A DNA stretch of 64,000 bases from Oscarella lobularis (GCF_947507565.1 NC_089176.1:1178001-1242000), one strand, 5' to 3'. Positions 8,704 through 19,069 are shown, counted from the stretch's first letter. The notes: generated by a model from the sequence alone, not told the origin. Program-made: numbers and translations.

Positions 8704-9545
8704 AATAAAAAATTCTTTCCACGTCTGATAAACGCTCCACGAGTTTGAAGTCAGTTTCTCTCGACCTTTCACAATACACACCTCACTACACGCTTCTGAG
8801 CTATTCTGTGACTTGACGACAAAATGAGAGGAAAAGGAATCTCGTCTCGCATCAGTGACCAACACCACAGCAACCGACAGAGTCTTCCATTTCCATCTTC
8901 AAATGGATGCAAAGAAATGACCCTAAAATATAGCCAAGCTGCAAGCTGATACGGATCGTGGGGCTGAGAAAACTGCTCATTGTACATAGAAACAATTTTA
9001 GACATCGAAGATGGAATTTCTTCATGATCAGGATACTGGTGTCGTCCCGCATGCACGGGAGTATTTCGATAGCTGCCTGCTGTTACGAGTCGCTCTTCAT
9101 CTTCCAATTGTCTTCCCTCCATCATTATTTTGTGTGTAGCGCAAATTTGCTCTTCAGTCAGTGGTGCTAATTCGAAGCTACTGTCAGACAAAAGAAAAGT
9201 AAATAAGTACTCGTATGCCATCAAGTATTGAACTAGATGCCACTCGCCATCGACTTCAAAGTCATCATGTGACGGCTGCTTTCCGTATCTATGGTGTCAT
9301 TCATGGTATACCTTCTCCAAGAGTTGCGAAGCATCATCCAAACTGACTTCATTTAGAGTATCTTCGAGAACGTTATTAGTCAATACCAGTTTTAGAGTCT
9401 GATTTCGACGGAATTCTTTTGCCCAGCCGGCACAGTCCGTTGATTTCAAATTTCTTTTCCACTCTTCTTCTCTAGCAACGCAGTTTTCCCACAACTGCTT
9501 TGGTTTAGCGTTTAAAAATGGCAATGATTGGACACCGTCGAGTCA
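8704..9545 (-). pseudogene. Broken Fic-domain gene (Fic-1, left copy)
   Basis: This is the left-copy counterpart of the intact Fic gene at 12888-13769. The active-site motif HPFEDGNGRLCR is still present. The reading frame is interrupted near 9295-9300, where two extra bases appear compared with the right copy. It is interrupted again near the 3' end at 8770-8800, where small indels and lost bases replace the C-terminus. Two separate partial frames remain (8769-9224 and 9297-9524). The high nucleotide similarity to the right copy indicates recent loss. Confidence 0.8.
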
Positions 9546-9590
9546 TCGCTTGCCAAGGAGAAGAGAAGGTCGTTGAGGTCAAAACGAGCA

Positions 9591-10019
9591 AAAGAAACAT
9601 TGTCCGTATTGAAGAGTCTTAGACGGGTCGGCAATACCGTATACAAAGCGCGAGTCTTCGATGGGAATTTGAAGTTTTTCCGACCCCTTTGTGCGGACTT
9701 GCCTCGTTACAGGCTGCTCTGTAAATCGCGAAGCTGTCGTCTAGCGTCGTCGTGGTTATCGTTCTGCATCAGCTTGGTGGCGAGTTCGTAATGGCCAAAG
9801 GCCGACAGGTAGGTGATCGCGACGTTCGAGCCCTCCAGCAATCGTTGGACGTTGTGAAAGTGATTTTTCTGCTTTTGCAGAAAGACGCGATCGGGAACGC
9901 CCAGGCAAGAAAGCAGTTGAATGAACTGACGATTCAGTTTGCCACATTCCACCGGTCTGGAGAAACCAACCAAAGCCAGCACGTGCGGACTCGGTAAACG
10001 CCACTCAAACTTTCGCATA
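9591..10019 (-). pseudogene. RdRP fragment (right duplicate)
   Basis: This fragment matches 561-996 of the left copy and keeps the RPSMRKFE/LNRQFIQLLSCLGVP part of the polymerase core, with a 103-codon open stretch. Both the upstream part and the catalytic DLDGD are missing, and small differences break the frame below 9707. It cannot encode a working polymerase. It could still produce RNA complementary to the full-length RdRP transcript if it were read from the plus strand. Confidence 0.85.
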
Positions 10020-10427
10020 AGTTCGAGGAGCTGCAGAACCAGATTCTTCTGAAGCAGCGTGCCGTCGAGGAGAGAAACAATCGCTCCGGCTCCTGCTTTT
10101 GCTTTTTGGATCGAGGAATCGATCCTCTGGTCAGTGGTGTACGCTCGCTTCTACTTGGGCGAAGAGGCGTATCGACGCCTGCTCGCCAAACCGCATGCGC
10201 AGGAGAACGTGGCGTTTGTGCAGGGACGAGTCGTCGCTCGTTTTTGTCATTTCGGAGTGCATCGAGCACGACGGGACGCGAATAACACCGGTTCTAAAAG
10301 AGATGAACGATTTTACTGACGTCATGATTAGAAAACGTTGGACGAAATGAAAATTCGATTCGTACTAATTGACGTACTAGATTTGACTGAACGCGTAAAA
10401 ATTGTTGAACACGCCATTAGATCGTAG
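10020..10427 (+). pseudogene. ATPase-1 fragment (right duplicate)
   Basis: This corresponds to the 3' two-thirds of ATPase-1 (left-copy 2068-2470). The Walker A region is absent because of the deletion that fused it to the RdRP fragment. Several short indels (for example near 10132, 10212 and 10253) put the remaining sequence in different frames. It is a clear pseudogene, whereas the next gene downstream is intact. Confidence 0.85.
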
Positions 10428-10523
10428 TCACTGCATGGAGTCGCTATCGTGAGAAGAATTTATGGTGTATTCTGGATTTAATCTCTTTACCTGGTGATCC
10501 AAGTCACGTGAATTAGTGACGGC

Positions 10524-11177
10524 TTGGCCACGCCCATGGCTGCAAGAGCCTTTCTTTGTGGAGCTCACAGCGTCGGTAAAACAACGTTACTACAAGAGCT
10601 TCAACGGTCAATTACCTGCAAAGATTTTTCCTCTACTCGCTTCGAATCAGAAGTAGCACGCACCGTCATCGCCGACACGAAGCTCGAGTTGAAGAACAGA
10701 GATCCGTCCACACATCCCGACAAGTTCGAAGATCTACAGAATGAGATTCTTCTGAAGCAGAGTGCCATTGAAAAAAGGAATGATTCTTTGGCTTTTGAAA
10801 GATGTTTTTACTTTATGGACAGAGCTGCAATTGATCCTCTCGTCTATGCCCGAGTCTATCTGGGAGACGATGCCTACGAGAGTCTCGTTTCTCGCCCACA
10901 CGCGCAGGAGTGCATCAATAGGTACAGAAACGATTCGTCGCTCGTTTTCGTTGTCAAGCCACAACCAGAGTGCATTGAATATGACGGAACGAGATTGCCA
11001 CCTAAATTGGAAGATCTAAAGCACTTCACTGACGTCATGATTCAAACGCTTAAAGAACTTCGCATTTCATTCGTTTCAATTGACGTTTTGGACTTAGATA
11101 AGCGGGTGGAAATAGTCAAAGAAACCCTTCAGACTAGAAACATTACAGTGACGTCAAACTTTAGTTCCAGAATTTAA
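10524..11177 (+). CDS. P-loop ATPase/kinase, AAA_28-like (ATPase-2, right copy)
   Basis: This gene has 217 codons and differs from the left copy (2569-3222) at only a handful of residues (for example Met-to-Thr and Lys-to-Asn in ADTKLELKNRD, and Arg-to-Pro in SRPHAQ). Walker A (GAHSVGKTT) and the DRAAIDPLVYARV signature are unchanged. Upstream non-coding sequence is also conserved, so both copies may be expressed. Retention of two intact copies while neighbours decay suggests a useful dose or divergence of function. That is inference. Confidence 0.75.
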   Translation: MATPMAARAFLCGAHSVGKTTLLQELQRSITCKDFSSTRFESEVARTVIADTKLELKNRDPSTHPDKFEDLQNEILLKQSAIEKRNDSLAFERCFYFMDRAAIDPLVYARVYLGDDAYESLVSRPHAQECINRYRNDSSLVFVVKPQPECIEYDGTRLPPKLEDLKHFTDVMIQTLKELRISFVSIDVLDLDKRVEIVKETLQTRNITVTSNFSSRI

Positions 11178-11315
11178 ATAGGTTCAAACCTTATATTTTG
11201 CAAAACAATGTAGCCGTTCTATTAGTCAATTTCTATAAAGCGTTAAGAAAAAAAGGAAAATTTAAATTTACAAATGTAATAAACGACTTCATTCAATAAA
11301 TACAACCCCAAAACT

Positions 11316-12689
11316 TTAGTTTGGAATTTGAGCATCATTCTGACCCAATACCTGAATACTTCCTACGCAATCGCGCTGCTTCTGAACCGCTATCACAAGG
11401 AGAACTCCCACCAGTGCCAGGCCAGATGACGCAAGCAGGAAATAGGTAAAACAGTTCCAAGTCATATACATTGCCTCTAAAACCAACGGCCCAGTTAGGC
11501 CGGCCAAGCCAAGCGACGGAGTAAACATCCCCGTCGTAACAGTCGCCTCCTTTGAATTCCAAATCTCAGTAACGAAAGCAGCAGGAGTCGACGTGGGCGC
11601 AGAGAACCCAGCCATGAAAAGAGAAAAGAAGAGCAGCGCAACGTATCGTCCCCACGTCGCACCGCCATTACAGATAATAAATATCGGCATAAGCGCCAAG
11701 CTAAACGACTGAACAGCTCCAGTGACCACCCACAGATTCTTGATGCCCACGCGATCCGACACAAAGACCCAAAGAATCCGAGCGACAGAATAGACGGCCA
11801 TAATGTACGTCAAGAGCAAGTGAATGATGTTGGAATGATCGACGTGCCACATGACTTCCAGAAAGTCCTGCTGTCGACTAATCAGACCGAATCCGGACAA
11901 CATAATGAGAAATCGACCGAAGAAAGCGAAAACGAAACGTCTCGACATGACGCGCTCTCGTACAATTCTCGACGAGTTTCGCCTCTCATCGGCGGCGGGG
12001 GCGGGTCTCGCGACCGGCATTATGACTCCAACCCCAATCGTCGTCGTGACGACGACGAATAGGCCAACGATGAAAAAAACGGTCGACGCGTCGAGCGTCC
12101 CGTCGAGCTGAAGTCGCTGCGAGAACAAAAAGAACTGACCGTAGCCGATCGATCCGACGGCGACCGCCGCCGGAAAGATGCTCACGGCGAAACCGTGACG
12201 TCGCGCGCTGAACGCGCCGAGAAGCGAATCGATCCACGCGAGGAAGAGCAGATTCGCTCGCACGCCCATGATGGCGAAGAGGATGATGTAGACGATTTCG
12301 GCTGCGAGACCGCATTGGGAAACGGTGATGCCACATAGGCCGTAGGCGAGTGCGCCGAGAACGAGCGAGAGAACGAGCGCGGCACGCGATCCGATGCGTC
12401 TCACGAGACGACTGTTTAGGACGCCAGCGATAGCGCCGACGCCGAGCGAGAGCGATTGACCGATGACCGTCGACGATTTGCTCCACTTCGGACAGGCAGT
12501 TTCGGTTATTGGGATGATGTAGCTGCCCGAGAGTTGTATGCCGCAGTTTAGACCGCACACGATGGCGCCGACGATGAGGACGGCGCGCGAACGCGTCGCC
12601 GTCGCGTTTTTCTTGTCGTTCGACGAGCGCTCCGAGTCGGTTAGAGCTTCTTCGTTCGCCGACACCATCTCTTCGAATCGGTATGTCAC
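11316..12689 (-). CDS. Major facilitator superfamily transporter (right copy)
   Basis: This gene has 457 codons, or 450 if the second Met (MVSANEEALTD) is used. It is nearly identical to the left copy at 3354-4706 and has the same two-halves, about-twelve-helix layout with a central basic loop. Its 5' flank is uninterrupted: the ATGTCACGTGGGG sequence that the left copy has near 8582 directly adjoins the start region here. This shows the ancestral arrangement of the locus. It converges with ATPase-2. The substrate is unknown. Confidence 0.85.
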   Translation of the reverse strand: MTYRFEEMVSANEEALTDSERSSNDKKNATATRSRAVLIVGAIVCGLNCGIQLSGSYIIPITETACPKWSKSSTVIGQSLSLGVGAIAGVLNSRLVRRIGSRAALVLSLVLGALAYGLCGITVSQCGLAAEIVYIILFAIMGVRANLLFLAWIDSLLGAFSARRHGFAVSIFPAAVAVGSIGYGQFFLFSQRLQLDGTLDASTVFFIVGLFVVVTTTIGVGVIMPVARPAPAADERRNSSRIVRERVMSRRFVFAFFGRFLIMLSGFGLISRQQDFLEVMWHVDHSNIIHLLLTYIMAVYSVARILWVFVSDRVGIKNLWVVTGAVQSFSLALMPIFIICNGGATWGRYVALLFFSLFMAGFSAPTSTPAAFVTEIWNSKEATVTTGMFTPSLGLAGLTGPLVLEAMYMTWNCFTYFLLASSGLALVGVLLVIAVQKQRDCVGSIQVLGQNDAQIPN

Positions 12690-12887
12690 GTGGGGATAGA
12701 CACGTAATAGTCGTGGGCGTGGTTACAACCAGCTGACACTCACCTGCGGACGATTTTTCGTTGCCAAGACTCTTGAAGAGAAGATTCGAGATTTGCTGGA
12801 ACCAGTGATCCGAGGAAAGATCCGCTTTCAGGAAATGATGATCTGATTTCAGTCTAAATAAACTATCTAATCAAATAAAGTGAGAGA

Positions 12888-13769
12888 CTATTGAATAAAA
12901 AATTCTTTCCACGTCTGATAAACGCTCCACACAGTCAGCGTTGTTAAATAGGCACACGAGTTTGAAGTCAGTTTCTCTCGACCTTTCACAATACACCACA
13001 CTACATGCTTCTGAGCTTTTCTGTGACTTGACGACAAAATGAGAGGAAAAGGAATCTTGTCTCGCATCAGTGACCAACACCATAGCAACCGACAGAGTCT
13101 TCCATTTCCATCTTCAAATGGATGCAAAGAAATGACCCTAAAATATAGCCAAGCTGCAAGCTGATACGGATCGTGGGGCTGAGAAAACTGCTCATTGTAC
13201 ATAGAAACAATTTTAGACATTGAAGATGGAATCTCTTCATGATCAGGATACTGGTGTCGTCCCGCATGCACAGGAGTATTTCGATAGCTGCCTGCTGTTA
13301 CGAGTCGCTCTTCATCTTCCAATTGTCTTCCCTCCATCATTATTTTGTGTGTAGCGCAAATGTGCTCTTCAGTGAGTGGTGCCAATTCGAGGCTACTGTC
13401 AGACAGAAGAAAAGAAGTAAATAAGTACTCGTATGCCATCAAGTATTGAACTAGATGCCACTCGCCGTCGACTTCAAAGTCATCACGTGACGGCTGCTTT
13501 CCGTATCTATGGCATTCATCGTATACCTTCTCCAAGAGTTGCGAAGCGTCATCCAAACTGACTTCATTTAGAGTATCTTCGAGAACGTTATTAGTCAATA
13601 CCAGTTTTACAGTCTGATTTCGACGGAATTCTTTTGCCCAGCCGGCACAGTCCGTTGATTTCCAATTTCTTTTCCACTCTTCTTCTCTAGCAACGCAGTT
13701 TTCCCACAGCTGCTTTGGTTTAGCGTTTAAAAATGGCAATGGTTCCATGATTGGACACCGTCGAGTCAT
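12888..13769 (-). CDS. Fic-domain protein (Fic-2), probable protein AMPylator
   Basis: This is a 293-residue single-exon protein. The Fic active-site motif HPFEDGNGRLCR is complete at residues 216-227, with the catalytic His and the GNGRxxR nucleotide-binding loop. Upstream lies the substrate-flap region, including GSYRNTPVHAG. An NNVLEDT segment near residue 60 resembles the family's inhibitory-helix neighbourhood, but the canonical [S/T]xxxE[G/N] is not matched exactly. Fic enzymes transfer AMP or related groups onto target hydroxyls. No signal peptide or transmembrane segment is seen, so it is probably cytosolic. It is the intact partner of the broken Fic-1, and it is divergent from Fic-3 with about 150 bp between starts. 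TPR repeats like those of animal FICD are absent, so this is a different Fic branch. Confidence 0.85.
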   Translation of the reverse strand: MTRRCPIMEPLPFLNAKPKQLWENCVAREEEWKRNWKSTDCAGWAKEFRRNQTVKLVLTNNVLEDTLNEVSLDDASQLLEKVYDECHRYGKQPSRDDFEVDGEWHLVQYLMAYEYLFTSFLLSDSSLELAPLTEEHICATHKIMMEGRQLEDEERLVTAGSYRNTPVHAGRHQYPDHEEIPSSMSKIVSMYNEQFSQPHDPYQLAAWLYFRVISLHPFEDGNGRLCRLLWCWSLMRDKIPFPLILSSSHRKAQKHVVWCIVKGREKLTSNSCAYLTTLTVWSVYQTWKEFFIQ

Positions 13770-13921
13770 CGCTTGCCAAGGAGGAAGAGAAGGTCGTTGA
13801 GAGGTCAGAAATGAGCATGCGCAATAGGTAGGACCTACCTACGCTTCTATATATCTATATCCACGTAAGTGGCACGTTGGTTTTTAGCGTACTCACTTCT
13901 CAAGGCGTTACTAAGGTACAC
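13770..13921. promoter_or_regulatory. Divergent intergenic region between Fic-2 and Fic-3
   Basis: This is a 152-bp gap between two oppositely oriented Fic genes. It contains the short palindrome-like stretch TAGGTAGGACCTACCTAC near 13828 and an AT-rich TATATATCTATAT at 13848. These could serve as a shared promoter, but nothing more specific is visible. Confidence 0.35.
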
Positions 13922-15594
13922 ATGTCCGCGGAAAAACCTCGACTTGGACGTTTCGCATGGCTTGAGGAGGAGCCTGACGATTACTACGACAACTGTAAGC
14001 AGCGGAGCGAAGAGTGGAAAAAGGTACTGATAGACGACTCAGACACGGTCCGGGCACACGCAAAAAAGACAATGAACCATTTCGTAAAGATGAAGAGCAT
14101 CATTATGGTGACAAATAACAAACTCGGAAAAGATCTCCCAAAAGAACTAAAGACAGATCATCAAACGTTTAGTCTGCTTCAACAGCATTTTGACTGCAAT
14201 GACGAAGAAGGTATGATTCAATTGGAAGCTGAAGCGGAAGCTGACATTTCTCAGAAAGCAACGGATGCAGAAGAAGGAAAAGCAAGCAAGCTGCAGTCTT
14301 TTCAGCGAATGAAAGCGCTAAAGTTTATTATGAATGAGGCCAAACGAGAACAGGATCTCTCAGAAGAGCTCATCAAAAAGTGTCATAAAATTATGATGGA
14401 AGGTCTCACTGTATGTGACGGCTCTCCACCCAAACCCCGATCAGTGCGGCCTGGTGAGTACCGCACTGAAGCTGTCTTTGCTAATGAGTACGTCTTTCCT
14501 GAACACGAAGTTGTCCCAAACGAAATGCAGAAGTTAGTGGAAGATTACAATATAAAAGCTGGTGACGACAAGTACAATAAAATAGAGCTGGCAGCGTGGC
14601 TGTTTTACGAGCTTATTAGTCTTCACCCTTTTCTTGACGGCAATGGAAGAACGTGTCGCTTACTTCTATGCTTCTCTCTTATGAGACATGGACTACCTTT
14701 TCCGTTTACTCTTTCATCTGGGCACAAAAAGTCATACAAACACTACATTGACGCCATTCAGAAAAGCCAGTCAAGGCCATCATTTCGTCCCGGTGGTGTT
14801 TCACATGCTCCTATTACAACCCTAACTGTGGTCAGCCAGGCGCGTAACCAGGGGGGGGCCTGGGGGGGCACGTGCCCCCCCGAAATTTTGCCAAAGCTAG
14901 GTAAAATTTGACGGAGTATTCACCGAAGATGCGCACTATTTCGTCGATTTGCATAACGATAGCGTTTACTGTTCGACTCTGGCAGAATGCGAACTGCTTG
15001 CTACTTCTCATGCTCGTTGAACCGAACTCATGATTCAGCTAGCTAAGAACTACCTAATAGGAAAAGATTTTAACTCATTGGGTGAGGCGTTAAAACATCT
15101 GATACCGTTAAAAGAGGCGTTTTCTGAGTTGGTGCGGCTCTGGGAAATTGTTTTGACGATGGGAGTTTCGACCGCGTCATGCGAAAGAGCCTTCTCCTGC
15201 CTTAAGAGGCTGAAAACGTACCTCAGGGCGTCAATGACACAGGATCGCCTCAATGATATGGCTGTACTAGCTATTGAAAGCGATCTGGCCAAAAACTTAG
15301 ACATAGATAAAGCTGTGAAAACGTTTATAGAAGTCGATTTTAGTAGAAAATTGAAATTTATGTAGACGTTTAAATTTTTAGCGAAACTTCTGTATAAGCG
15401 CCAGACATAGAAAAACATTATTCAGTAACGAAAAATTAAGATTGACCACGCCCACATTCAAAAAATTTTTCGCGCCTTCGGCGCGAAAAAATTGTGCCCC
15501 CCCGACCTCTGAAACCTGGTTACGCCGCTGGGTCAGCCTCTCTGAAGCATGGACAAACTTTTTCAAAAATTTACGATACAAATCTTCGGATTAG
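13922..15594 (+). pseudogene. Fic-domain gene (Fic-3) interrupted by a hAT element
   Basis: The ORF runs from MSAEKPRLGRF with Fic motif HPFLDGNGRTCR at residues 235-246, and is a divergent paralogue of Fic-2. After TTLTVVSQ the host sequence is cut by a hAT insertion, and the frame ends in element-derived codons at 14911. Beyond the element, at 15538-15594, the original last exon continues in frame with the pre-insertion site (LSEAWTNFFKN, then a stop). This matches the Fic-2 tail VYQTWKEFFIQ. The Fic core itself is complete, so a truncated protein of about 329 residues with a foreign tail could still be made. I label it pseudogene because the C-terminus is disrupted, though residual function is possible. 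Confidence 0.75.
14838..15530 (+). mobile_element. Internally deleted hAT DNA transposon
   Basis: The element is about 693 bp with terminal inverted repeats: left (C)AGGCGCGTAACCAGG and complement of the right CAGCGGCGTAACCAGG. It is flanked by an exact 8-bp target duplication, GGTCAGCC, at 14830-14837 and 15531-15538, as expected for hAT. Its only coding remnant, 15030-15365, is the C-terminal hAT dimerisation domain (MGVSTASCERAFSCLKRLK ... RLNDMAVLAIESD). The catalytic part of the transposase is gone, so the element is non-autonomous. Poly-G/C blocks lie just inside each end. Confidence 0.92.
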
Positions 15595-15876
15595 ACGTGT
15601 TTTTTTCGTTAAACTTCTGATATTTTGCGCTTGGTTTGTGATTATTATTTTGCATTTATAAAATGCCTCAGTTTCCTGAGAAAAGAAGACTGCGCGATTC
15701 CATGATAAGTTCTAAAGGATGCACGAATTTTGGATTTATAAAGCAGCAGGCTTTATCAGTAATGAGTTCATGGTATAGCTAGCTTATAAAAGAGAAGTAG
15801 AGACAGCACTTTAAAATTTGATGCTGTAACCTTAGCGCGCGTTGCACTGCGTGAGCGTGGTCGCAATCCGGTCGCA
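15595..15876. other. Intergenic, nothing recognised
   Basis: About 280 bp separate the old Fic-3 stop from the TANGO6 start. The sequence is AT-rich at first. I see no coding, RNA or repeat signal. Confidence 0.5.
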
Positions 15877-18800
15877 ATGGATGGTATCTTCGTCGAGTTT
15901 TCTTCTCTTTTTTCTCCGGACGAACGCCTTGCCGAAGAAGATCAATTTTCTTTTCTGAAGCGGAAAATTGACCAGCTTGCAAGCTCGCCCGAGTGCGGTG
16001 CAGCTCTTCGTCGTCATATACTGACAAAGGCGTCCTCATCATCAGACCGACATTTGTTTGTCTCCGTGTGCCTAGATCTTCTCCATCGTCTCTGCGATGC
16101 ACTGATAAAACTACGAAAGCAGTCAGACAGGAAGACGAAGACAACATCCCAGTCAATTTCTCCATCCCTTCCTCCAGACTCGCTGAGCATTAGCCAGCAA
16201 AATCTTCTCGGCTTGGCGTTCCAAGCGATTGTAGCACTTGGCATATACCCGTTTCTTCAGCAAGGTGTTGGACAGTCAATTGCAGTCGTTTGTCCGATCT
16301 CTGCTCATGTGGTGGAGAAAATGATTGAGGATAGCGCCGAGGAATATTGCGTGTCTACGCTTTCTCGTTTGATTTGTCAACTAATGCTCTGTCAGAATCA
16401 TCCCTCGCTGAAAGCAACTCTATTGAATAAGCACCTTGGAGACTTGCTTTGTGCTCTGATACAGATTTGTTACGGTGGCTGCAAAGCACGCGATAAAGCC
16501 CACGATTGCATATCGGACGCACAGAAAACGGAATGCAAGGAAATTTTGGGCAAACTGCTAAATAATGCGTACCAGCCATCCGTTGTGCGAGAACTGCTTT
16601 TGCTACAGGGACCAAGAAAGCCTTCGGCGCCTCGCAATGCTTCACCAAAGACTGTTGTGGAAAGTCCCACTTGGCTTCGTACAACTTGTGGCATGCTACT
16701 TTCTCAGAGGCTATTACACAGAAACGGGCTGCTTTCTCTTTCGACTGCACTCTTTGATATCTCCCAAGGTAGAATATGATTCAAACCTAATGGTAGTCAA
16801 TTTTCGTCTTAGTGAGCAGCAGTGATGCTTCCGTGAAAATACCTGAAATGGTTGCTTCACTTGCAACACGTTTGCCTCGGCAAGCGTCGTCTCGTTTGAG
16901 CTATTTTGAAAACATGTGTAGCCAGGTTTAGGAAATTAAAAAATGCCTCTGACTCTCGTTGACTAAAACGTGCGCTCTTAGGTAGTGGAGTTGCTTTCGT
17001 CACAGAAAAGTTTGACTCACGGATTACGTCAAACTGGTGCATCCGTTCTGTTTTCCCTGTGTGATAAGGATAAGGAAGCCGTTGGAAAATTTGTAGTTCA
17101 GCCTATCAAAGGCTGTTTAGCCAATCTTTTGAAAAGAGGTAACGATCTGCAAGGCAGGCTAAGCGTAGCTCTGAGTGGGTCTGGCTTAGGCGTTTCTGTA
17201 AGCGACGAAGTGAACGATAATGAAGACGTTCTCCGTCGAATCAACTTCCTTCACAGAGTAAGTCATTGAGAAGGATATTTTTATCTAATGCTCACTTTCT
17301 CTTAGCTTTTTGTTTTGCACGGTCGTTCTCATGACCCCGTTCTTACTGTTTTTGCTTGTACTATTCCATTGCTATTTAGACTGGCGTCGTTGTGCAGTCA
17401 ATGCCATTCTAGGTAAAGTCTGACGCTGAATCCTGCTATCTTATAATATATATGGCATAATTCAGATCTCTCGTGATGGAGCTTCTTAGATGGTATTTTG
17501 AAGCAGCAGAGGAAGTCCTTTCACTGCGCATTCTCTGCGAATCTCTGATGCCCTGCTCCACGTTGAGCAGTCACTATGCTCAGAAGAGAGTAGGAGATCT
17601 CGACCACTGGTGCGACGTTGCCGTTAGAAACTACGAAGGAGAACTCGAATGCCTCCAAGGCAGTGTGAAAAATAACGAGACATTGGCCAACTTCCTACTG
17701 TTAGTCCTGTCTGAAGTGACAGCTCTCCTACCCTGCACCGAAGAAGAGAGCTCTGGGTTCATACTAATTGGCATCGCTAGTTCGCTCTATGAGACGCGTG
17801 GCACTGCTGTATTGCTCAACGTTGAGATGTTGCTGGAAAGGATTGAATCGTTTATAGACGTGATGATTCGGGGGCAGCATTTGAAAACCAAGAAAGGAGA
17901 TATTATTAAACTTCCACTCGGTCTCCTATCTGGTTTGCTTAGCAGCACGGAGAAGGTGACAGATAGGATTTTAGCAGATTTATCGTTACCTTACTTTTCT
18001 TCTAGGATGTACGATCTTCCAAGAGAAGAAGTATCATTGCAGAGCTTCTTGGGTCAGTGTTGAACGCTCACGGTAATGACTACATAGGCAAAGTGGCTGA
18101 AAATCTTCGAATTGCCCTCCTTGTGGGATCCGAGGCTGCGATGGAGAACCTGGCAAGGCAGAGTCTGCAGAAGGACGTAAGCCGGTTTCAGAGAGCAAAG
18201 GATCTTCTTTCGGACTGCTTGCTTCCAACCCAAGTTCAAGGCATCAATCAGATGACGAAACTGATTGAATCAGAAGACAAAGAGACTCTCGAGAACCTTG
18301 AGACAGTTCTAAACGTCTTCACCGATTGCATTAATCACGCGGACTCTTACGTCTATTTGGCCGCCATCAACGGATTGGTCGCTTTGGGCCGCAGCCGACT
18401 CAACGACGTCCTGCCTCTTCTCTGCAAGGAGTTTGGATCGTGGGAAGTCGCTCATCCCCCGGAAGCACGAGCTAAAGTCGGTGAAGCCATCACAAAGCTT
18501 TCGTCGCTAAGTGGAGATATACTGGTAAAATACAGAGAAGACCTGCTTGCCGCATTTCTGAGCGCAGCCAAAGACGACAACGAACTAGTGAGATCAAGCA
18601 GCCTTTCAGGACTCGCTACAGTCTGCCAGCTATTGCGCTACTCACTTGGAGCCAGCGTGCACGAGGTCGATATATAGCGTATATGGGGCATCTTGAACTG
18701 GAGTGCTTTGCTAGGTCACGGAATGCTTGGTAGCAATAGGACGATCAGATCCGTGTCCTCAAGTTCGACAGGCAGCCGTTTTTGCAATCAAGTCTATTCT

Positions 18801-19069
18801 CAAGGGATTGGGAAATCTAACGATTGAGGTAATTTACTAACCTTGATCTAGTACACTGTAATCTTCTCGTCTCTATTCAGATCGCCGGAGATGCATTACT
18901 AAAGCTCTATCGCTGCCTGAAGGAAATCGAATCTAAGGATACTGACGTCACCACGCAAACTCACGCGCAAGCGGCACTAGGGGAATTGAGCACAATTATG
19001 GAGCAGTACCTCTTTCCCCGGGAGAAGCTAACGAAGAAAATTACTGTTTTGGACCACGGAGCGTTGTGA
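15877..19069 (+). CDS. TANGO6: TANGO6 (transport and Golgi organisation protein 6 / TMCO7)
   Basis: This is a multi-exon gene with short introns. Exon 1 (15877-16768) carries SISQQNLLGLAFQ, YQPSVVRELLLLQGP and PTWLRTTCGMLLSQRL, all collinear with human TANGO6. Later exons carry DSYVYLAAINGLVALGRSRL, PEARAKVGEAITKL and SSLSGLATVCQLLRY ... VHEV. The last exon ends YLFPREKLTKKITVL, close to the human C-terminus. TANGO6 is a HEAT-like helical-repeat protein needed for normal Golgi structure and secretion in insect cell screens. GT-AG introns lie for example at 16769-16812 and near 18835-18880. The reading frame looks complete from MDGIFVEFSSLF. It converges with RPL3, the two stops lying 65 bp apart. 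Confidence 0.93.

Larger units (their letters stand above)
561..13815. repeat. Tandem segmental duplication (units 561-9590 and 9591-13815)
   Basis: The sequence from 561 in RdRP to the Fic promoter region is repeated starting at 9591. The junction joins the end of the left Fic upstream sequence (GAGGTCAAAACGAGCA) to mid-RdRP sequence. The right unit has a roughly 1.07-kb internal deletion: at 10019/10020 RdRP sequence homologous to 996 is joined directly to ATPase-1 sequence homologous to about 2068. The left unit carries about 3.9 kb of inserted elements that the right unit lacks. Shared stretches are around 95% identical or better by eye. Confidence 0.9.
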
